Assembly: GCF_005938105.1 (NCBI RefSeq)
Contig: NZ_VCPE01000002.1
Location: forward strand, 1 to 64,000
Direction of reading: 5' to 3'
DNA from: Brucella haematophila
Lineage (GTDB): Bacteria > Pseudomonadota > Alphaproteobacteria > Rhizobiales > Rhizobiaceae
DNA length: 64,000 nt
In this document: positions 26,776-34,482 of the stretch, piece by piece
How positions within the stretch are numbered: position 1 is the first letter of the stretch
Layout of the letters: each line of letters opens with the position of its first letter
Position numbers and translations under genes: made by a program
The notes under the pieces: model-generated
What the model was told of the DNA's origin: nothing
Seen by the model: the letters and a program-made list of their open reading frames with translations, nothing else
Database searches by the model: none

Positions 26776-26818
26776 GGGGCGCATTCCGAGCTGATTACAT
26801 CAGCCCGGAATGCGCCCC
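26776..26818. repeat. large intergenic hairpin after grpE
   Basis: GGGGCGCATTCC (26776-26787) pairs with GGAATGCGCCCC (26807-26818), and an inner stem GCTGAT/ATCAGC sits between. There is no T-tract, so it may be a repeat unit or an RNA-stabilising structure rather than a terminator. Confidence 0.7.
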
Positions 26819-26833
26819 GAACTTATCTACTTG

Positions 26834-26880
26834 ACGCATGATCTGATCGATCCTCGCTTCGCTCCGGTCGGATCATGCGT
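26834..26880. repeat. intergenic palindromic unit
   Basis: Arms ACGCATGATCTGA and TCGGATCATGCGT (one mismatch pair) enclose 21 bases. It directly follows the previous hairpin in the grpE downstream gap, giving a mosaic of two palindromes. Confidence 0.65.
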
Positions 26881-26981
26881 TCGCTCTTTTTACATCTGCT
26901 GACCTGCACTCATGCAGCCATATTGCCAAGGCGCGCAGAGCAATAGAAAATCGCGTCACATATCTTGCTGGGGGGAGCCGC

Positions 26982-27638
26982 GTGACCGTCGTACAGTTTC
27001 TGAACTTTGCGGGTGTTTTCGTCTTCGCGGCAACAGGCGCGCTTGCCGCCTCGCGGCGACAGCTCGACATTGTCGGCTTCATCTTTCTTGCCAATATCAC
27101 CGGCATCGGCGGCGGAACGCTGCGCGATCTCATCCTGAGTACACCGGTTTTCTGGGTTCAGGAGCCGATCTACCTGCTGGCGGGCACACTGGCCGCCTTC
27201 GCGGTCTATTTTACCGCCCATATGGTGGAATCACGCTATCGTGTGCTGCTCTGGCTCGATGCTATCGGCATGTCGGCCTATACGGTGATGGGTGCGGCCA
27301 AGGGGCTTGCGCTCGGCGTCAGCGCACCGGTCGCCATCGTCACCGGCATTTTCACCGCCACGCTGGGCGGCATACTGCGCGATATGGTGGCCGGAGAGCC
27401 ATCGGTGATCATGCGGCGGGAAATCTATATCACGGCGGCGCTGGCGGGAGCCTGCCTCTATGTCGGGCTGGCGCGCCTTGGCGTTGATCCGTTCTTTTCG
27501 GCAGTGGTCGCGGCGCTGACCAGTTTTACCGTGCGCGGCGGAGCGCTTTATTTCGGCTGGAACCTGCCGGTTTATAAAAGTCGTCCCGGCCGCACAGAAG
27601 AAGAACTCCAGCGCGACCGGATCATTCGGTCCGAGTAG
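26982..27638 (+). CDS. TRIC-like / YadS-family membrane protein
   Basis: A 218-residue protein with about six to seven membrane segments in two related halves, each carrying a Gly-rich turn: ITGIGGGTLRDLIL (residues 40-53) and ATLGGILRDMVAGEP. This is the UPF0126/glycine-transporter-like fold shared with bacterial TRIC cation channels. Potassium or other cation conduction is inferred from the family. It starts at GTG 26982 behind GGGGGGAG. It is convergent with the kinase gene, leaving only 3 bases between them. Confidence 0.82.
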   Translation: MTVVQFLNFAGVFVFAATGALAASRRQLDIVGFIFLANITGIGGGTLRDLILSTPVFWVQEPIYLLAGTLAAFAVYFTAHMVESRYRVLLWLDAIGMSAYTVMGAAKGLALGVSAPVAIVTGIFTATLGGILRDMVAGEPSVIMRREIYITAALAGACLYVGLARLGVDPFFSAVVAALTSFTVRGGALYFGWNLPVYKSRPGRTEEELQRDRIIRSE

Positions 27639-27641
27639 TAA

Positions 27642-28637
27642 TTATATCAGGCCAGCCTGACTTGCAGCGGCCTGAAGGCTGAGCAGCGGACGCGGGCCCA
27701 TCTGCTGGATGATGAGACCGGCGGCAAGCGAGCCGAGCCGTGCGCAATCTTCCAGCGAGCGGTCCTTGGTATAACCATAGAGAAAACCCGCCGCATAAAG
27801 ATCGCCCGCGCCGGTCGTGTCGACCAGTTCGTCGATCTCGATGGCCGGAACGGTCAGCGTCTGATCCGGCGTCACAATGACTGCGCCCTTTTCCGAGCGC
27901 GTGATGATCGACAGCTTGCAATCCATGCGCATCGAGGCAATCGCCGTTTCGAGCGATTTGGTCTGGTAGAGCGACATGGCTTCGTCTTCATTGGCGAAAA
28001 CGATATCGACCGTGCGCTGGCGCATCAGGTCGAGGAACTCCCCGCGATAACGGTCGACACAGAATGGATCGGAGAGCGTCATGGCCACTTCATGGCCAGC
28101 CTCATGCGCGATCTTCGAAGCCATCACGATGGCTTCCTTGGCGCGTGGCGGATCCCACAGATAGCCTTCGAAATAGGTAACCTTGGCATCGGCGACCTTG
28201 GAGGTCTCGACATCTTCCGGTCCAAGCTCGACGCAGGCGCCGAGGAAGGTATTCATCGAGCGTTCGCCATCCGGCGTCACGAAAATCATCGAGCGGGCGG
28301 TTGGCGAACCCTTTTCCAGCGGACGCGTATCAAAGGCCACGCCCTGCGCGCGGATATCATGCGCGAAGACACGTCCGAGATGGTCAGTCGCCACCTTGCC
28401 GAAATAGGCGGAACGTCCACCGAGGCTGGCGACGCCTGCCGCGGTGTTGCCCGCGCTGCCGCCGGACATTTCCGTCGCCGGACCTGCGATGCGGCTATAG
28501 AGCAATTCTGCGCGATCGGCATCGATCAGGTTCATTGCACCTTTGACGATACCGTTGGTTTCGAGGAATGAGTCGTCCGTACGCGAGAGAATATCGACAA
28601 TGGCATTGCCGATGCAAAGAACGTCGAATGTGGCCAT
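27642..28637 (-). CDS. PfkB-family carbohydrate/nucleoside kinase, adenosine-kinase-like
   Basis: A ribokinase-fold enzyme. The N-terminus MATFDVLCIGNAIVDILSR and GGSAGNTAAGVASLGG (substrate region) and C-terminal DTTGAGDLYAAGFLYGY, with the catalytic Asp of GAGD, are all intact. Bacterial proteins of this sub-group are usually annotated adenosine kinase, though nucleoside specificity is not proven by sequence. The ATG at 28637, giving 331 residues, is preferred over an upstream TTG at 28664. Confidence 0.85.
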   Translation of the reverse strand: MATFDVLCIGNAIVDILSRTDDSFLETNGIVKGAMNLIDADRAELLYSRIAGPATEMSGGSAGNTAAGVASLGGRSAYFGKVATDHLGRVFAHDIRAQGVAFDTRPLEKGSPTARSMIFVTPDGERSMNTFLGACVELGPEDVETSKVADAKVTYFEGYLWDPPRAKEAIVMASKIAHEAGHEVAMTLSDPFCVDRYRGEFLDLMRQRTVDIVFANEDEAMSLYQTKSLETAIASMRMDCKLSIITRSEKGAVIVTPDQTLTVPAIEIDELVDTTGAGDLYAAGFLYGYTKDRSLEDCARLGSLAAGLIIQQMGPRPLLSLQAAASQAGLI

Positions 28638-28888
28638 GAGCTCGAGAAGCTCCCCTTTTTTCAATTCTCCGGCCTGCCCTTCATTTTGGCAGAGGAGGCT
28701 TTGGCGCCAGCTATCTGTCCCGAGCCTGATACGGTGGGATAGATATTCGGGTGCGGGTTTAACCTTTTGCTCTCTCTTTGGCTACCCCGCCACGATCCCG
28801 GTATGTGGGTAGTCTGGCTTGCGCGGCCCGATGGCCGTACCTATTTTCATTTCGTCCACAGCCAAAACAGGCTCAAAACGGAAAAAGA

Positions 28889-29614
28889 ATGATCATAGAC
28901 GCCGCCCTGAAAGCCCTGAATCGTCTGCTGACGCCGGAGTTTCGCTCGGTTTTCTGGAAAACGCTGGGTTTGACGCTTTTGCTGCTGGCCGGTCTCTGGG
29001 CCAGTATTCGTCAAATCTTTTTTATCTATGCCTGGCCGTGGATGGAGCAATTGCTGCCCGGCATGCCCGCCTGGGCAGGCTGGCTGGGTATCGTCGCCGC
29101 CATTGCGGCGGGGCTTGGGCTGGCGCTTGTTCTGGCGCTGATGATCGCACCTGTTACGGCACTTGTGGCCGGTCTGTTTCTGGATGACGTTGCCGAAGTG
29201 GTCGAGCGCACGGATTATCCGAACGACCCGGCGGGCGACGCCCTGCCGCTTGGACGCTCCATCGTGGTTTCGTTGAAATTTCTCGGCGTGGTGATCCTTG
29301 GCAATCTTCTGGCTCTCGCCCTGCTCTTTGTGCCGGGCATCAACCTGATCGCCTTTTTCGTCATCAACGCCTATCTGCTCGGGCGCGAGTTTTTCGAATT
29401 CGCGGCCATGCGCTATCGCAGCGAAGCGGAAGCCAAGGCGTTGCGCTCCCATTATGGCGTGACTGTTTTTCTGGCGGGCTTGCTGATTGCCGGTTTCATG
29501 GCCATTCCGCTGGTCAATCTTCTGACCCCGCTTTTCGCGGCAGCGCTGATGGTGCATCTGCACAAAGCCATTTCGCAGCGCGAGGCCGCCAAGCCTGTCA
29601 AAACTTACGCCTGA
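28889..29614 (+). CDS. EI24/CysZ-like integral membrane protein
   Basis: A 241-residue protein with about four to five membrane helices (e.g. FWKTLGLTLLLLAGLWASI, WLGIVAAIAAGLGLALVLAL) and the EI24-domain region around GNLLALALLFVPGINLIAFF and NAYLLGREFFEFAAMRY. Members include sulfate permease CysZ, but many homologues have no tested role; the several sulfur genes in the window make a sulfate link attractive yet unproven. The ATG at 28889 lies after GGAAAAAG. It overlaps the 3' end of nth by 10 bases in convergent orientation. Confidence 0.78.
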   Translation: MIIDAALKALNRLLTPEFRSVFWKTLGLTLLLLAGLWASIRQIFFIYAWPWMEQLLPGMPAWAGWLGIVAAIAAGLGLALVLALMIAPVTALVAGLFLDDVAEVVERTDYPNDPAGDALPLGRSIVVSLKFLGVVILGNLLALALLFVPGINLIAFFVINAYLLGREFFEFAAMRYRSEAEAKALRSHYGVTVFLAGLLIAGFMAIPLVNLLTPLFAAALMVHLHKAISQREAAKPVKTYA

Positions 29615-30381
29615 GGCGGAAGCGGAACCAGCGCGGCTGGCACATCGCAGGTCTTGTCCGGCGATTTGCAGATATCGGCGATGACACAATGCTCGCATTC
29701 CGGCTTGCGCGCCTTGCAGGTATAGCGCCCGTGCAGGATCAGCCAGTGATGGGCGTGCAGCATATATTCCGCTGGAATGACCCGCACCAATATCGCCTCG
29801 ACCGCATCCGGCGTCTTGCCCGGCGCCAGACCGATCCGGTTGCCGATGCGCAATATATGCGTGTCCACTGCCATTGTCGGCTGGCCGAACGACATGTTGA
29901 GCACGACATTGGCCGTCTTGCGCCCGACACCTGGCAGCTTGACCAGCGCGTCGCGGTCGCCCGGCACCTCACCGCCATGGTCGCGGATCAGCGCTTCCGA
30001 AAGCAGGATGACATTCTTCGCCTTGTTGCGCCAAAGGCCGATGGTGCGAATATAATTGCCGACCTTTTCCTCGCCCAGCGCCAGCATTTTCTGCGGCGTA
30101 TCGGCGACGGCAAACAGACCGCGCGTCGCTTTGTTGACGCCCGCATCCGTCGCCTGAGCGGATAGCACCACCGCCACCAGCAAGGTGAAGGCGTTCACAT
30201 GCTCCAGTTCGCCCTTCGGTTCCGGGCGCTGCACGGAGAACCGGCGGAAGATTTCGTGTATCTCGTCAGCCGTATAAAGCGTACCGGCCACGCGGCGCGG
30301 GCGACGAACGGCGGGGCTCGCTGCCGGGCTGCTTGCGGCGACGGAAACTGTCACGGGCGATTTGATTTTGGCCTTTTGCAT
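29605..30381 (-). CDS. nth: endonuclease III (DNA glycosylase/AP lyase)
   Basis: A base-excision repair enzyme for oxidised pyrimidines. The helix-hairpin-helix LPGVGRKTANVVL (with catalytic Lys), the catalytic Asp in VDTHILRIGNRIG and the C-terminal [4Fe-4S] loop C-x6-C-x2-C-x5-C (CKARKPECEHCVIADIC) are all intact. The ATG at 30381 yields 258 residues with a Ser/Ala/Arg-rich leader; a longer form from TTG 30417 is possible. Divergent from the DUF2244 gene. Confidence 0.95.
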   Translation of the reverse strand: MQKAKIKSPVTVSVAASSPAASPAVRRPRRVAGTLYTADEIHEIFRRFSVQRPEPKGELEHVNAFTLLVAVVLSAQATDAGVNKATRGLFAVADTPQKMLALGEEKVGNYIRTIGLWRNKAKNVILLSEALIRDHGGEVPGDRDALVKLPGVGRKTANVVLNMSFGQPTMAVDTHILRIGNRIGLAPGKTPDAVEAILVRVIPAEYMLHAHHWLILHGRYTCKARKPECEHCVIADICKSPDKTCDVPAALVPLPPQA

Positions 30382-30464
30382 TCTGTCTCTATACTGAGGT
30401 CTGTTCCTGGAAGACAACCCGCAGCTTGACGCAGGCGGCTTTCAGATCAAGGGTTCAGACTTCA

Positions 30465-30962
30465 ATGCACCATCCAGACGGCGCGGAACCGGACAGGTTC
30501 GAGACCCCTATTTTTGAAGCCTTGCTGACGCCCTATCGCTCGCTGGGGCGCACGGGCTTCACCGTCCTGATGGCGGCACTTATCGGCTGCTGGTTGTTTG
30601 TCGGAATTTTGTTCTGGTCCATTGGCGCATGGCCGATCTTCGGCTTTTTCGGTCTTGATGTGCTGTTGATCTATCTGGCTTTTCGCTGGAATTACCGCTC
30701 TGCCCGGGCGCGTGAAGAGATTTCCGTTTCGCGCGCAGCCCTGCATATCCGCCAATATGCCCCTTCCGGCAAAATGACGGCGCATCAGTTCAATCCCTTC
30801 TGGACGCGCTTTCGCGTGGCGCGAAAGCCGGATATCGGCATTACGGATATGAGCGTTGAAAGCCGCGACAAGCACGTCGCCATCGGCAGTTTCCTCAATC
30901 CCGACGATCGCGAAAACTTCGCCACCGCCTTTCGTGCAGCTCTGGCCAAGGCACGGCGGTAA
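30465..30962 (+). CDS. DUF2244 membrane protein
   Basis: A 165-residue protein with a two-helix membrane hairpin near the N-terminus (TVLMAALIGCWLFVGILFW and IFGFFGLDVLLIYLAFRWNY) followed by a soluble domain ending SFLNPDDRENFATAFRAALA. This layout is DUF2244, common in alphaproteobacteria beside nth-like genes; the function is unknown. The ATG at 30465 gives the usual compact start. Confidence 0.82.
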   Translation: MHHPDGAEPDRFETPIFEALLTPYRSLGRTGFTVLMAALIGCWLFVGILFWSIGAWPIFGFFGLDVLLIYLAFRWNYRSARAREEISVSRAALHIRQYAPSGKMTAHQFNPFWTRFRVARKPDIGITDMSVESRDKHVAIGSFLNPDDRENFATAFRAALAKARR

Positions 30963-31172
30963 AGCGCGTTTCAGTATGTGCTAAGTTTGACACTATTCGC
31001 CCCGCAACAGTGGCGGGTATCGCCCTGCCCCATCGTCGTTTTACGATATGACGAAGGGGGATTCCGGCATTGGCCCTTGAAGTCGGGCTTTTCACAAGCC
31101 ATATCAGTTAGCGGAGAGATACGCCGAACGGGTTCTCTTCATAACGGTCGCTTCTCATCAAGGACTGATGCA

Positions 31173-31595
31173 ATGACAAGAATGACTCCGTTTTCGAGCC
31201 CGCTCTTGCTCGGATTCGACACGATGGAAAAGACACTCGAACGGATTGCAAAATCCGGCGATGGCTACCCACCCTATAATATCGAACGCCTACGCGGTGA
31301 AACAGGCTCTGAGCGCTTGCGCATCACGCTTGCCGTGGCAGGTTTCTCCAGCGAAGATCTCGACGTCATGACGGAAGACAACCAGCTTGTCATCCGCGGG
31401 CGACAGACCGACGACACTGAACGCGAATATCTGCACCGCGGCATCGCGGCCCGGCAGTTTCAGCGTGTGTTCGTGCTGGCCGATGGCATGCGGGTGCTGG
31501 GTTGCGAGTTGAAAAACGGTCTTCTCGCTGTCGATCTCGACCGACCGGAACCGGAACGGCTGATCAAGAAAATCAACATAGCTGTGAAAGACTGA
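31173..31595 (+). CDS. Hsp20-family small heat-shock protein
   Basis: A 140-residue alpha-crystallin-domain chaperone. The conserved core runs from NIERLRGETGSERLRITLAVAG through DLDVMTEDNQLVIRGRQ to the C-terminal LLAVDLDRPEP, with a short basic tail. The ATG at 31173 follows AAGGA at 31160. It likely holds unfolding proteins during stress. The next gene, 104 bases on, encodes a DUF1150 protein, a pairing often seen in Rhizobiales. Confidence 0.9.
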   Translation: MTRMTPFSSPLLLGFDTMEKTLERIAKSGDGYPPYNIERLRGETGSERLRITLAVAGFSSEDLDVMTEDNQLVIRGRQTDDTEREYLHRGIAARQFQRVFVLADGMRVLGCELKNGLLAVDLDRPEPERLIKKINIAVKD

Positions 31596-31699
31596 AAAAC
31601 GTTCAGGTTTCGTTCAGTCATTAAGGCTATGATAACTATCGTGAAGCTCTGGTGCGGCATAGCCGTGAATGGTGTGCCGCTCAAATGGAGGCTAAGACC

Positions 31700-31945
31700 A
31701 TGAACAGACAGGTTCTCACCGAAAATGAATTCGCTCATCTGGGCGAAGGTGAAATTGCCTACGTACGCAAGATTCGCTCCGACGATCTTGCACGCAGCTT
31801 CCCTGCCCTCCCACCCATTGAGCCTGGCCTTGAACTCTGGGCTCTCTTCGGCGCAAGCGGCGAGCCAATTGTGCTTTCCGATGTTCGCGCCACGGCGCTG
31901 CAAGGCGCACACGAACACGAATTACGCACGGTGCTGCTCAACTAA
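31700..31945 (+). CDS. DUF1150 protein, partner of the Hsp20 gene
   Basis: An 81-residue protein with the conserved DUF1150 sequence LGEGEIAYVRKI and LELWALFGASGEPIVLSD. It is often found directly after small heat-shock genes in alphaproteobacteria, so it may work with them, but no mechanism is known. GGAGG (31687-31691) supports the ATG at 31700. Confidence 0.85.
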   Translation: MNRQVLTENEFAHLGEGEIAYVRKIRSDDLARSFPALPPIEPGLELWALFGASGEPIVLSDVRATALQGAHEHELRTVLLN

Positions 31946-31970
31946 AATGGCGGCCCTGCTGGAGATACCA

Positions 31971-32004
31971 CGATAGCGGCTCACGCTATGCAGAGCCGCT
32001 ATCG
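31971..32004. terminator. perfect 12-bp hairpin between convergent genes
   Basis: CGATAGCGGCTC (31971-31982) pairs with GAGCCGCTATCG (31993-32004) with a 10-base loop. It separates the plus-strand DUF1150 gene from a minus-strand gene and could stop transcription both ways, although neither side has a T-tract. Confidence 0.55.
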
Positions 32005-32016
32005 CCACATTCGTAT

Positions 32017-32220
32017 TTACTTCACGGGATTAGGCTGAAATTTTTCCGCGATGCACAGCGCGTATCTCTTTGCAACGCAGCCTTCAAAAGTCGTTGTAAC
32101 GAGCTCAGGACTATTTTTGCACTCGTTATTTGCCCGTTCTTTACACACCATGCTTTCGTCAGCCAGCGCAACATGGGTGACAGCAGTAACAGCAATCAAT
32201 GCAATAATTATTTTTCTCAA
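32017..32220 (-). CDS. small secreted Cys-containing protein, unknown
   Basis: A 67-residue protein with a clear signal peptide (RKIIIALIAVTAVTHVALA) and a mature part of about 46 residues containing four Cys: VCKERANNEC then GCVAKRYALC. It probably folds in the periplasm with two disulfides. The start is TTG at 32220, supported by GAGG eight bases upstream. It resembles the next upstream gene in Cys spacing, which suggests a tandem duplication. The local AT content is above that of the surroundings, hinting at acquisition. No family is recognised. Confidence 0.6.
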   Translation of the reverse strand: MRKIIIALIAVTAVTHVALADESMVCKERANNECKNSPELVTTTFEGCVAKRYALCIAEKFQPNPVK

Positions 32221-32251
32221 TTCTTCTTCCTCAGTAAATCTATAATAAAAA

Positions 32252-32461
32252 CTAATTGCCGAATCCCGGGCATAGCATCATTTGTTCAAGACAGTTGTGA
32301 TATTCGGCGTTAAAGCCACCATCATGATTGCCATGCGCCGCCCTACATTCGTTTCCAACGCGATCAACACACTCCTTTCTGGTTTCCTCAGCCCAAGAGA
32401 AACCGGAAAATACAATCGCAACAACCAATGCTGAAAGATATTTCTTCAATTTATTTTCCAT
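32252..32461 (-). CDS. small secreted Cys-containing protein, likely paralogue of neighbour
   Basis: A 69-residue protein with a signal peptide (LKKYLSALVVAIVFSGFSWA) and four Cys in the mature part: ECVDRVGNEC and NCLEQMMLC. The shared pattern C-x2-R-x2-N-E-C near the start of the mature protein marks it as a relative of the gene 32 bases downstream. The ATG at 32461 has only a weak ribosome binding site. The high His/Gly linker (HGNHDGG) is distinctive. Function unknown; a periplasmic or host-facing role is possible. Confidence 0.55.
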   Translation of the reverse strand: MENKLKKYLSALVVAIVFSGFSWAEETRKECVDRVGNECRAAHGNHDGGFNAEYHNCLEQMMLCPGFGN

Positions 32462-32563
32462 CAATCTGAGCTTTACAAAATTCTTCTACATGAATGCCAT
32501 CGCTTGCATAATCCATATATTGTGTGAGCCTAATAATACTATGCAGCACAGCTGAAATAGAAA

Positions 32564-32592
32564 AAGCCGCCACTCTGTTCGAGTGACGGCTT
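32564..32592 (-). terminator. rho-independent terminator downstream of ptsN (distal)
   Basis: On the minus strand, AAGCCGTCACTC and GAGTGGCGGCTT form a stem with one mismatch and a 5-base loop, followed by TTT. It is the second of two stem-loops after ptsN. Confidence 0.75.
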
Positions 32593-32608
32593 CACCAAAA
32601 TCGATTTC

Positions 32609-32639
32609 AAAGCGCCGGTACAAACAAATCCGGCGCTTT
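32609..32639 (-). terminator. stem-loop terminator directly after ptsN (proximal)
   Basis: AAAGCGCCGG (32609-32618) pairs perfectly with CCGGCGCTTT (32630-32639), with an 11-base loop, six bases past the ptsN stop. The T-run is short, which may explain the second stem-loop behind it. Confidence 0.75.
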
Positions 32640-32644
32640 AAGGC

Positions 32645-33109
32645 TCAGGCGGCGTTGGAGGCCGGCTGGGCTGTCAGAAATGAATAGAGCGCCTGTGCAT
32701 CATGGGTGCCTCGCAGCTTGGCGACCATATCCGGGTCGCGGAGCATACGCGCAATGCGCGACAAGGCTTTCAGATGATCAGCCCCGGCATTTTCCGGGGC
32801 CAACAGCAGGAAAACGAGATCGACAGGCTGATCATCCAGCGCCTCGAAATCAACCGGCGTTTCAAGGCGCGCGAAGATGCCGGCAATCTTGCCGATATTC
32901 GCCAGCTTGCCATGCGGGATAGCCACACCGCTGCCCACCCCGGTCGAACCGAGGCGTTCACGCTGGAGAATTGTTTCGAAAACTTCACGCTCAGGGAGAC
33001 CGGTCAGTTCCGCAGCCTTTTCAGACAAAATCTGCAAAAGCTGCTTTTTGGAGCTGGCTTTCAGCGCGGGGATAATCGCCCCCGGCTGAATCAGATCACT
33101 AAGATCCAT
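32645..33109 (-). CDS. ptsN: PTS IIA-like nitrogen-regulatory protein PtsN (EIIA-Ntr)
   Basis: A 154-residue EIIA-type protein whose phosphorylated His is His66 in GVAIPHGKL. It is the final acceptor of the PTS-Ntr chain and controls nitrogen, carbon and potassium functions in Rhizobiales. Last gene of the conserved block lptC-lptA-lptB-rpoN-hpf-ptsN, followed by two stem-loop terminators. The ATG at 33109 is normal. Confidence 0.95.
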   Translation of the reverse strand: MDLSDLIQPGAIIPALKASSKKQLLQILSEKAAELTGLPEREVFETILQRERLGSTGVGSGVAIPHGKLANIGKIAGIFARLETPVDFEALDDQPVDLVFLLLAPENAGADHLKALSRIARMLRDPDMVAKLRGTHDAQALYSFLTAQPASNAA

Positions 33110-33231
33110 TCTCTCCGTTCCTTCTTCAATCAGGCCGTTTTCGGCCCGGTTTTAGGAAGCGCACGCAACTACCCACGAATGGGCCCGCCCTTCACCAGCG
33201 GTTACGCATAACGTGCGCTTCGGGTTTGCCG

Positions 33232-33825
33232 TCAGACGCGAGGCGCGGCCTGGCGGGTAACCGTCGATGGGTCAACCCAGCCGATGTTGCCGTCCGCTCG
33301 ACGGTAGACGATGTTTACTTCATCATTGCCCGCATTCCGGAAAACCAGAACCGGGTTCTCAATCAGATCAAGCTCGACCACCGCCGAAGCCACCGACATG
33401 GTGCGCAGGGCGACAGACGTTTCCGCCACGATGGTAGGCGCATAATCGGCCGGAAGCTCCTCCTCTTCCTCCGGCAGCGGTGCCATAACACGATATGCCA
33501 CGTCGTCATAGATCGCATTTGGCTGGGTAGCCGTACGCGACTTCAGACGGCGCTTATAGCGCCGAAGGCGGGTTTCAATCTTGTCCGCTGCCGCATCAAA
33601 AGCCAGCTGCGGATCCTGCGCATCACCAGTGCTTTGTAGCGTCGCACCACTATCGAGGTGCAATGTACAATCCGCACTGAACCGTGAGCCGGACTTCGAG
33701 ACCGTTACCTGCCCGGAAAAGCCATGATCGAAATATTTGCCGACCGTTTCATTCACCCGATCTACGATCCGGGTTGTGAAAGCTTCACCGACGTCCATAT
33801 GCTTTCCAGATACACGCAGAGTCAT
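33232..33825 (-). CDS. hpf: ribosome hibernation promoting factor, long form
   Basis: A 197-residue long HPF. The N-terminal S30AE domain (MTLRVSGKHMDVGEAFTTRI ... FDAAADKIETRLRRYKRRLK) binds the small subunit; the C-terminal domain (~135-197, LVVF-like DNEVNIVYRRADGNIGWVDP) mediates 100S dimer formation. The ATG at 33825 with GAGG upstream is preferred to a GTG at 33834. Position between rpoN and ptsN is classical for proteobacteria. Confidence 0.93.
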   Translation of the reverse strand: MTLRVSGKHMDVGEAFTTRIVDRVNETVGKYFDHGFSGQVTVSKSGSRFSADCTLHLDSGATLQSTGDAQDPQLAFDAAADKIETRLRRYKRRLKSRTATQPNAIYDDVAYRVMAPLPEEEEELPADYAPTIVAETSVALRTMSVASAVVELDLIENPVLVFRNAGNDEVNIVYRRADGNIGWVDPSTVTRQAAPRV

Positions 33826-34482
33826 TTGGCACACCTCATTTGCGTTACACCACAGGGCTTAGTCTAATCACAAGGCAAGCGAAGCGCAAAGCGAACCGTC
33901 ATCAAAGATGGCATTCATCCTACGGGTTTTTCAGACTTGATCCGGCTTGCCGGTCGAAACCCTGAAACACCTTCAAAATCCACGCTTTTCCGATCAAAAA
34001 CCGGTCAAACGACACCTTGAACATTCCTTGTCTTATGCAACGCCCCAAACGCGTGATCGTTGCCGTTTCTGCTAAACTGCCTTTCCTTTAAGCAATCGGA
34101 CATCCGCTAACTCTTTCAGAAAAAGCCGATGCATATTTTGTGCCACATCTGCAAAAGCCCGCAAAACCGGACTATTCCAGCTTTTTCGGGCAAGCGCTGC
34201 GGCGCGAGCCGGGCTTCTATTGATTGAAACGGCGCTTGTCAATTGGTCCTCCTGCCAGTTGGCCAACTTGAAGCGCTGCCGGTTCTCACGATCATGATCG
34301 ATTTTTTCTGATCGAACGGTGCTTCAAGTTCAAAATTTCAGAGCATTCTTTTGGGTTTGAACCGGTCAAAAATCGCTCTGGAGGTACAATCATCTATTCG
34401 GGACCACCGGGGAACCGGTGGTTTAAACAGTTGTTTTGACACGCATCTTGTCCGAAAACAGTTTTACGTTCCGGGATGCGTT
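33826..34482. other. intergenic region between rpoN and hpf
   Basis: About 650 bases without a supported gene. A 64-codon minus-strand frame (34072-34266) has no motif. The region contains a GC-rich stem-loop (34403-34410 with 34415-34422, GGAA loop), a CAGAGC...GCTCTG inverted repeat (34340-34381) and a family-B repeat (34439-34482) that touches the rpoN stop. It probably also holds an independent hpf promoter, which I could not place. Confidence 0.6.
34439..34482. repeat. intergenic palindromic repeat, family B
   Basis: The unit GACGCATCTT-type arm (here ACACGCATCTTGTCCGAAAA) and CCGGGATGCGTTC arm flank a short core. Other copies are at 56124-56172 and 59311-59360. It resembles the RIME-type mosaic elements of rhizobia. 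It abuts the rpoN stop codon. Confidence 0.7.

Noticed and set aside
34072-34266. A 64-codon minus-strand frame between rpoN and hpf
   Set aside because: No motif, no good ribosome binding site and no operon fit; could still be checked by conservation.
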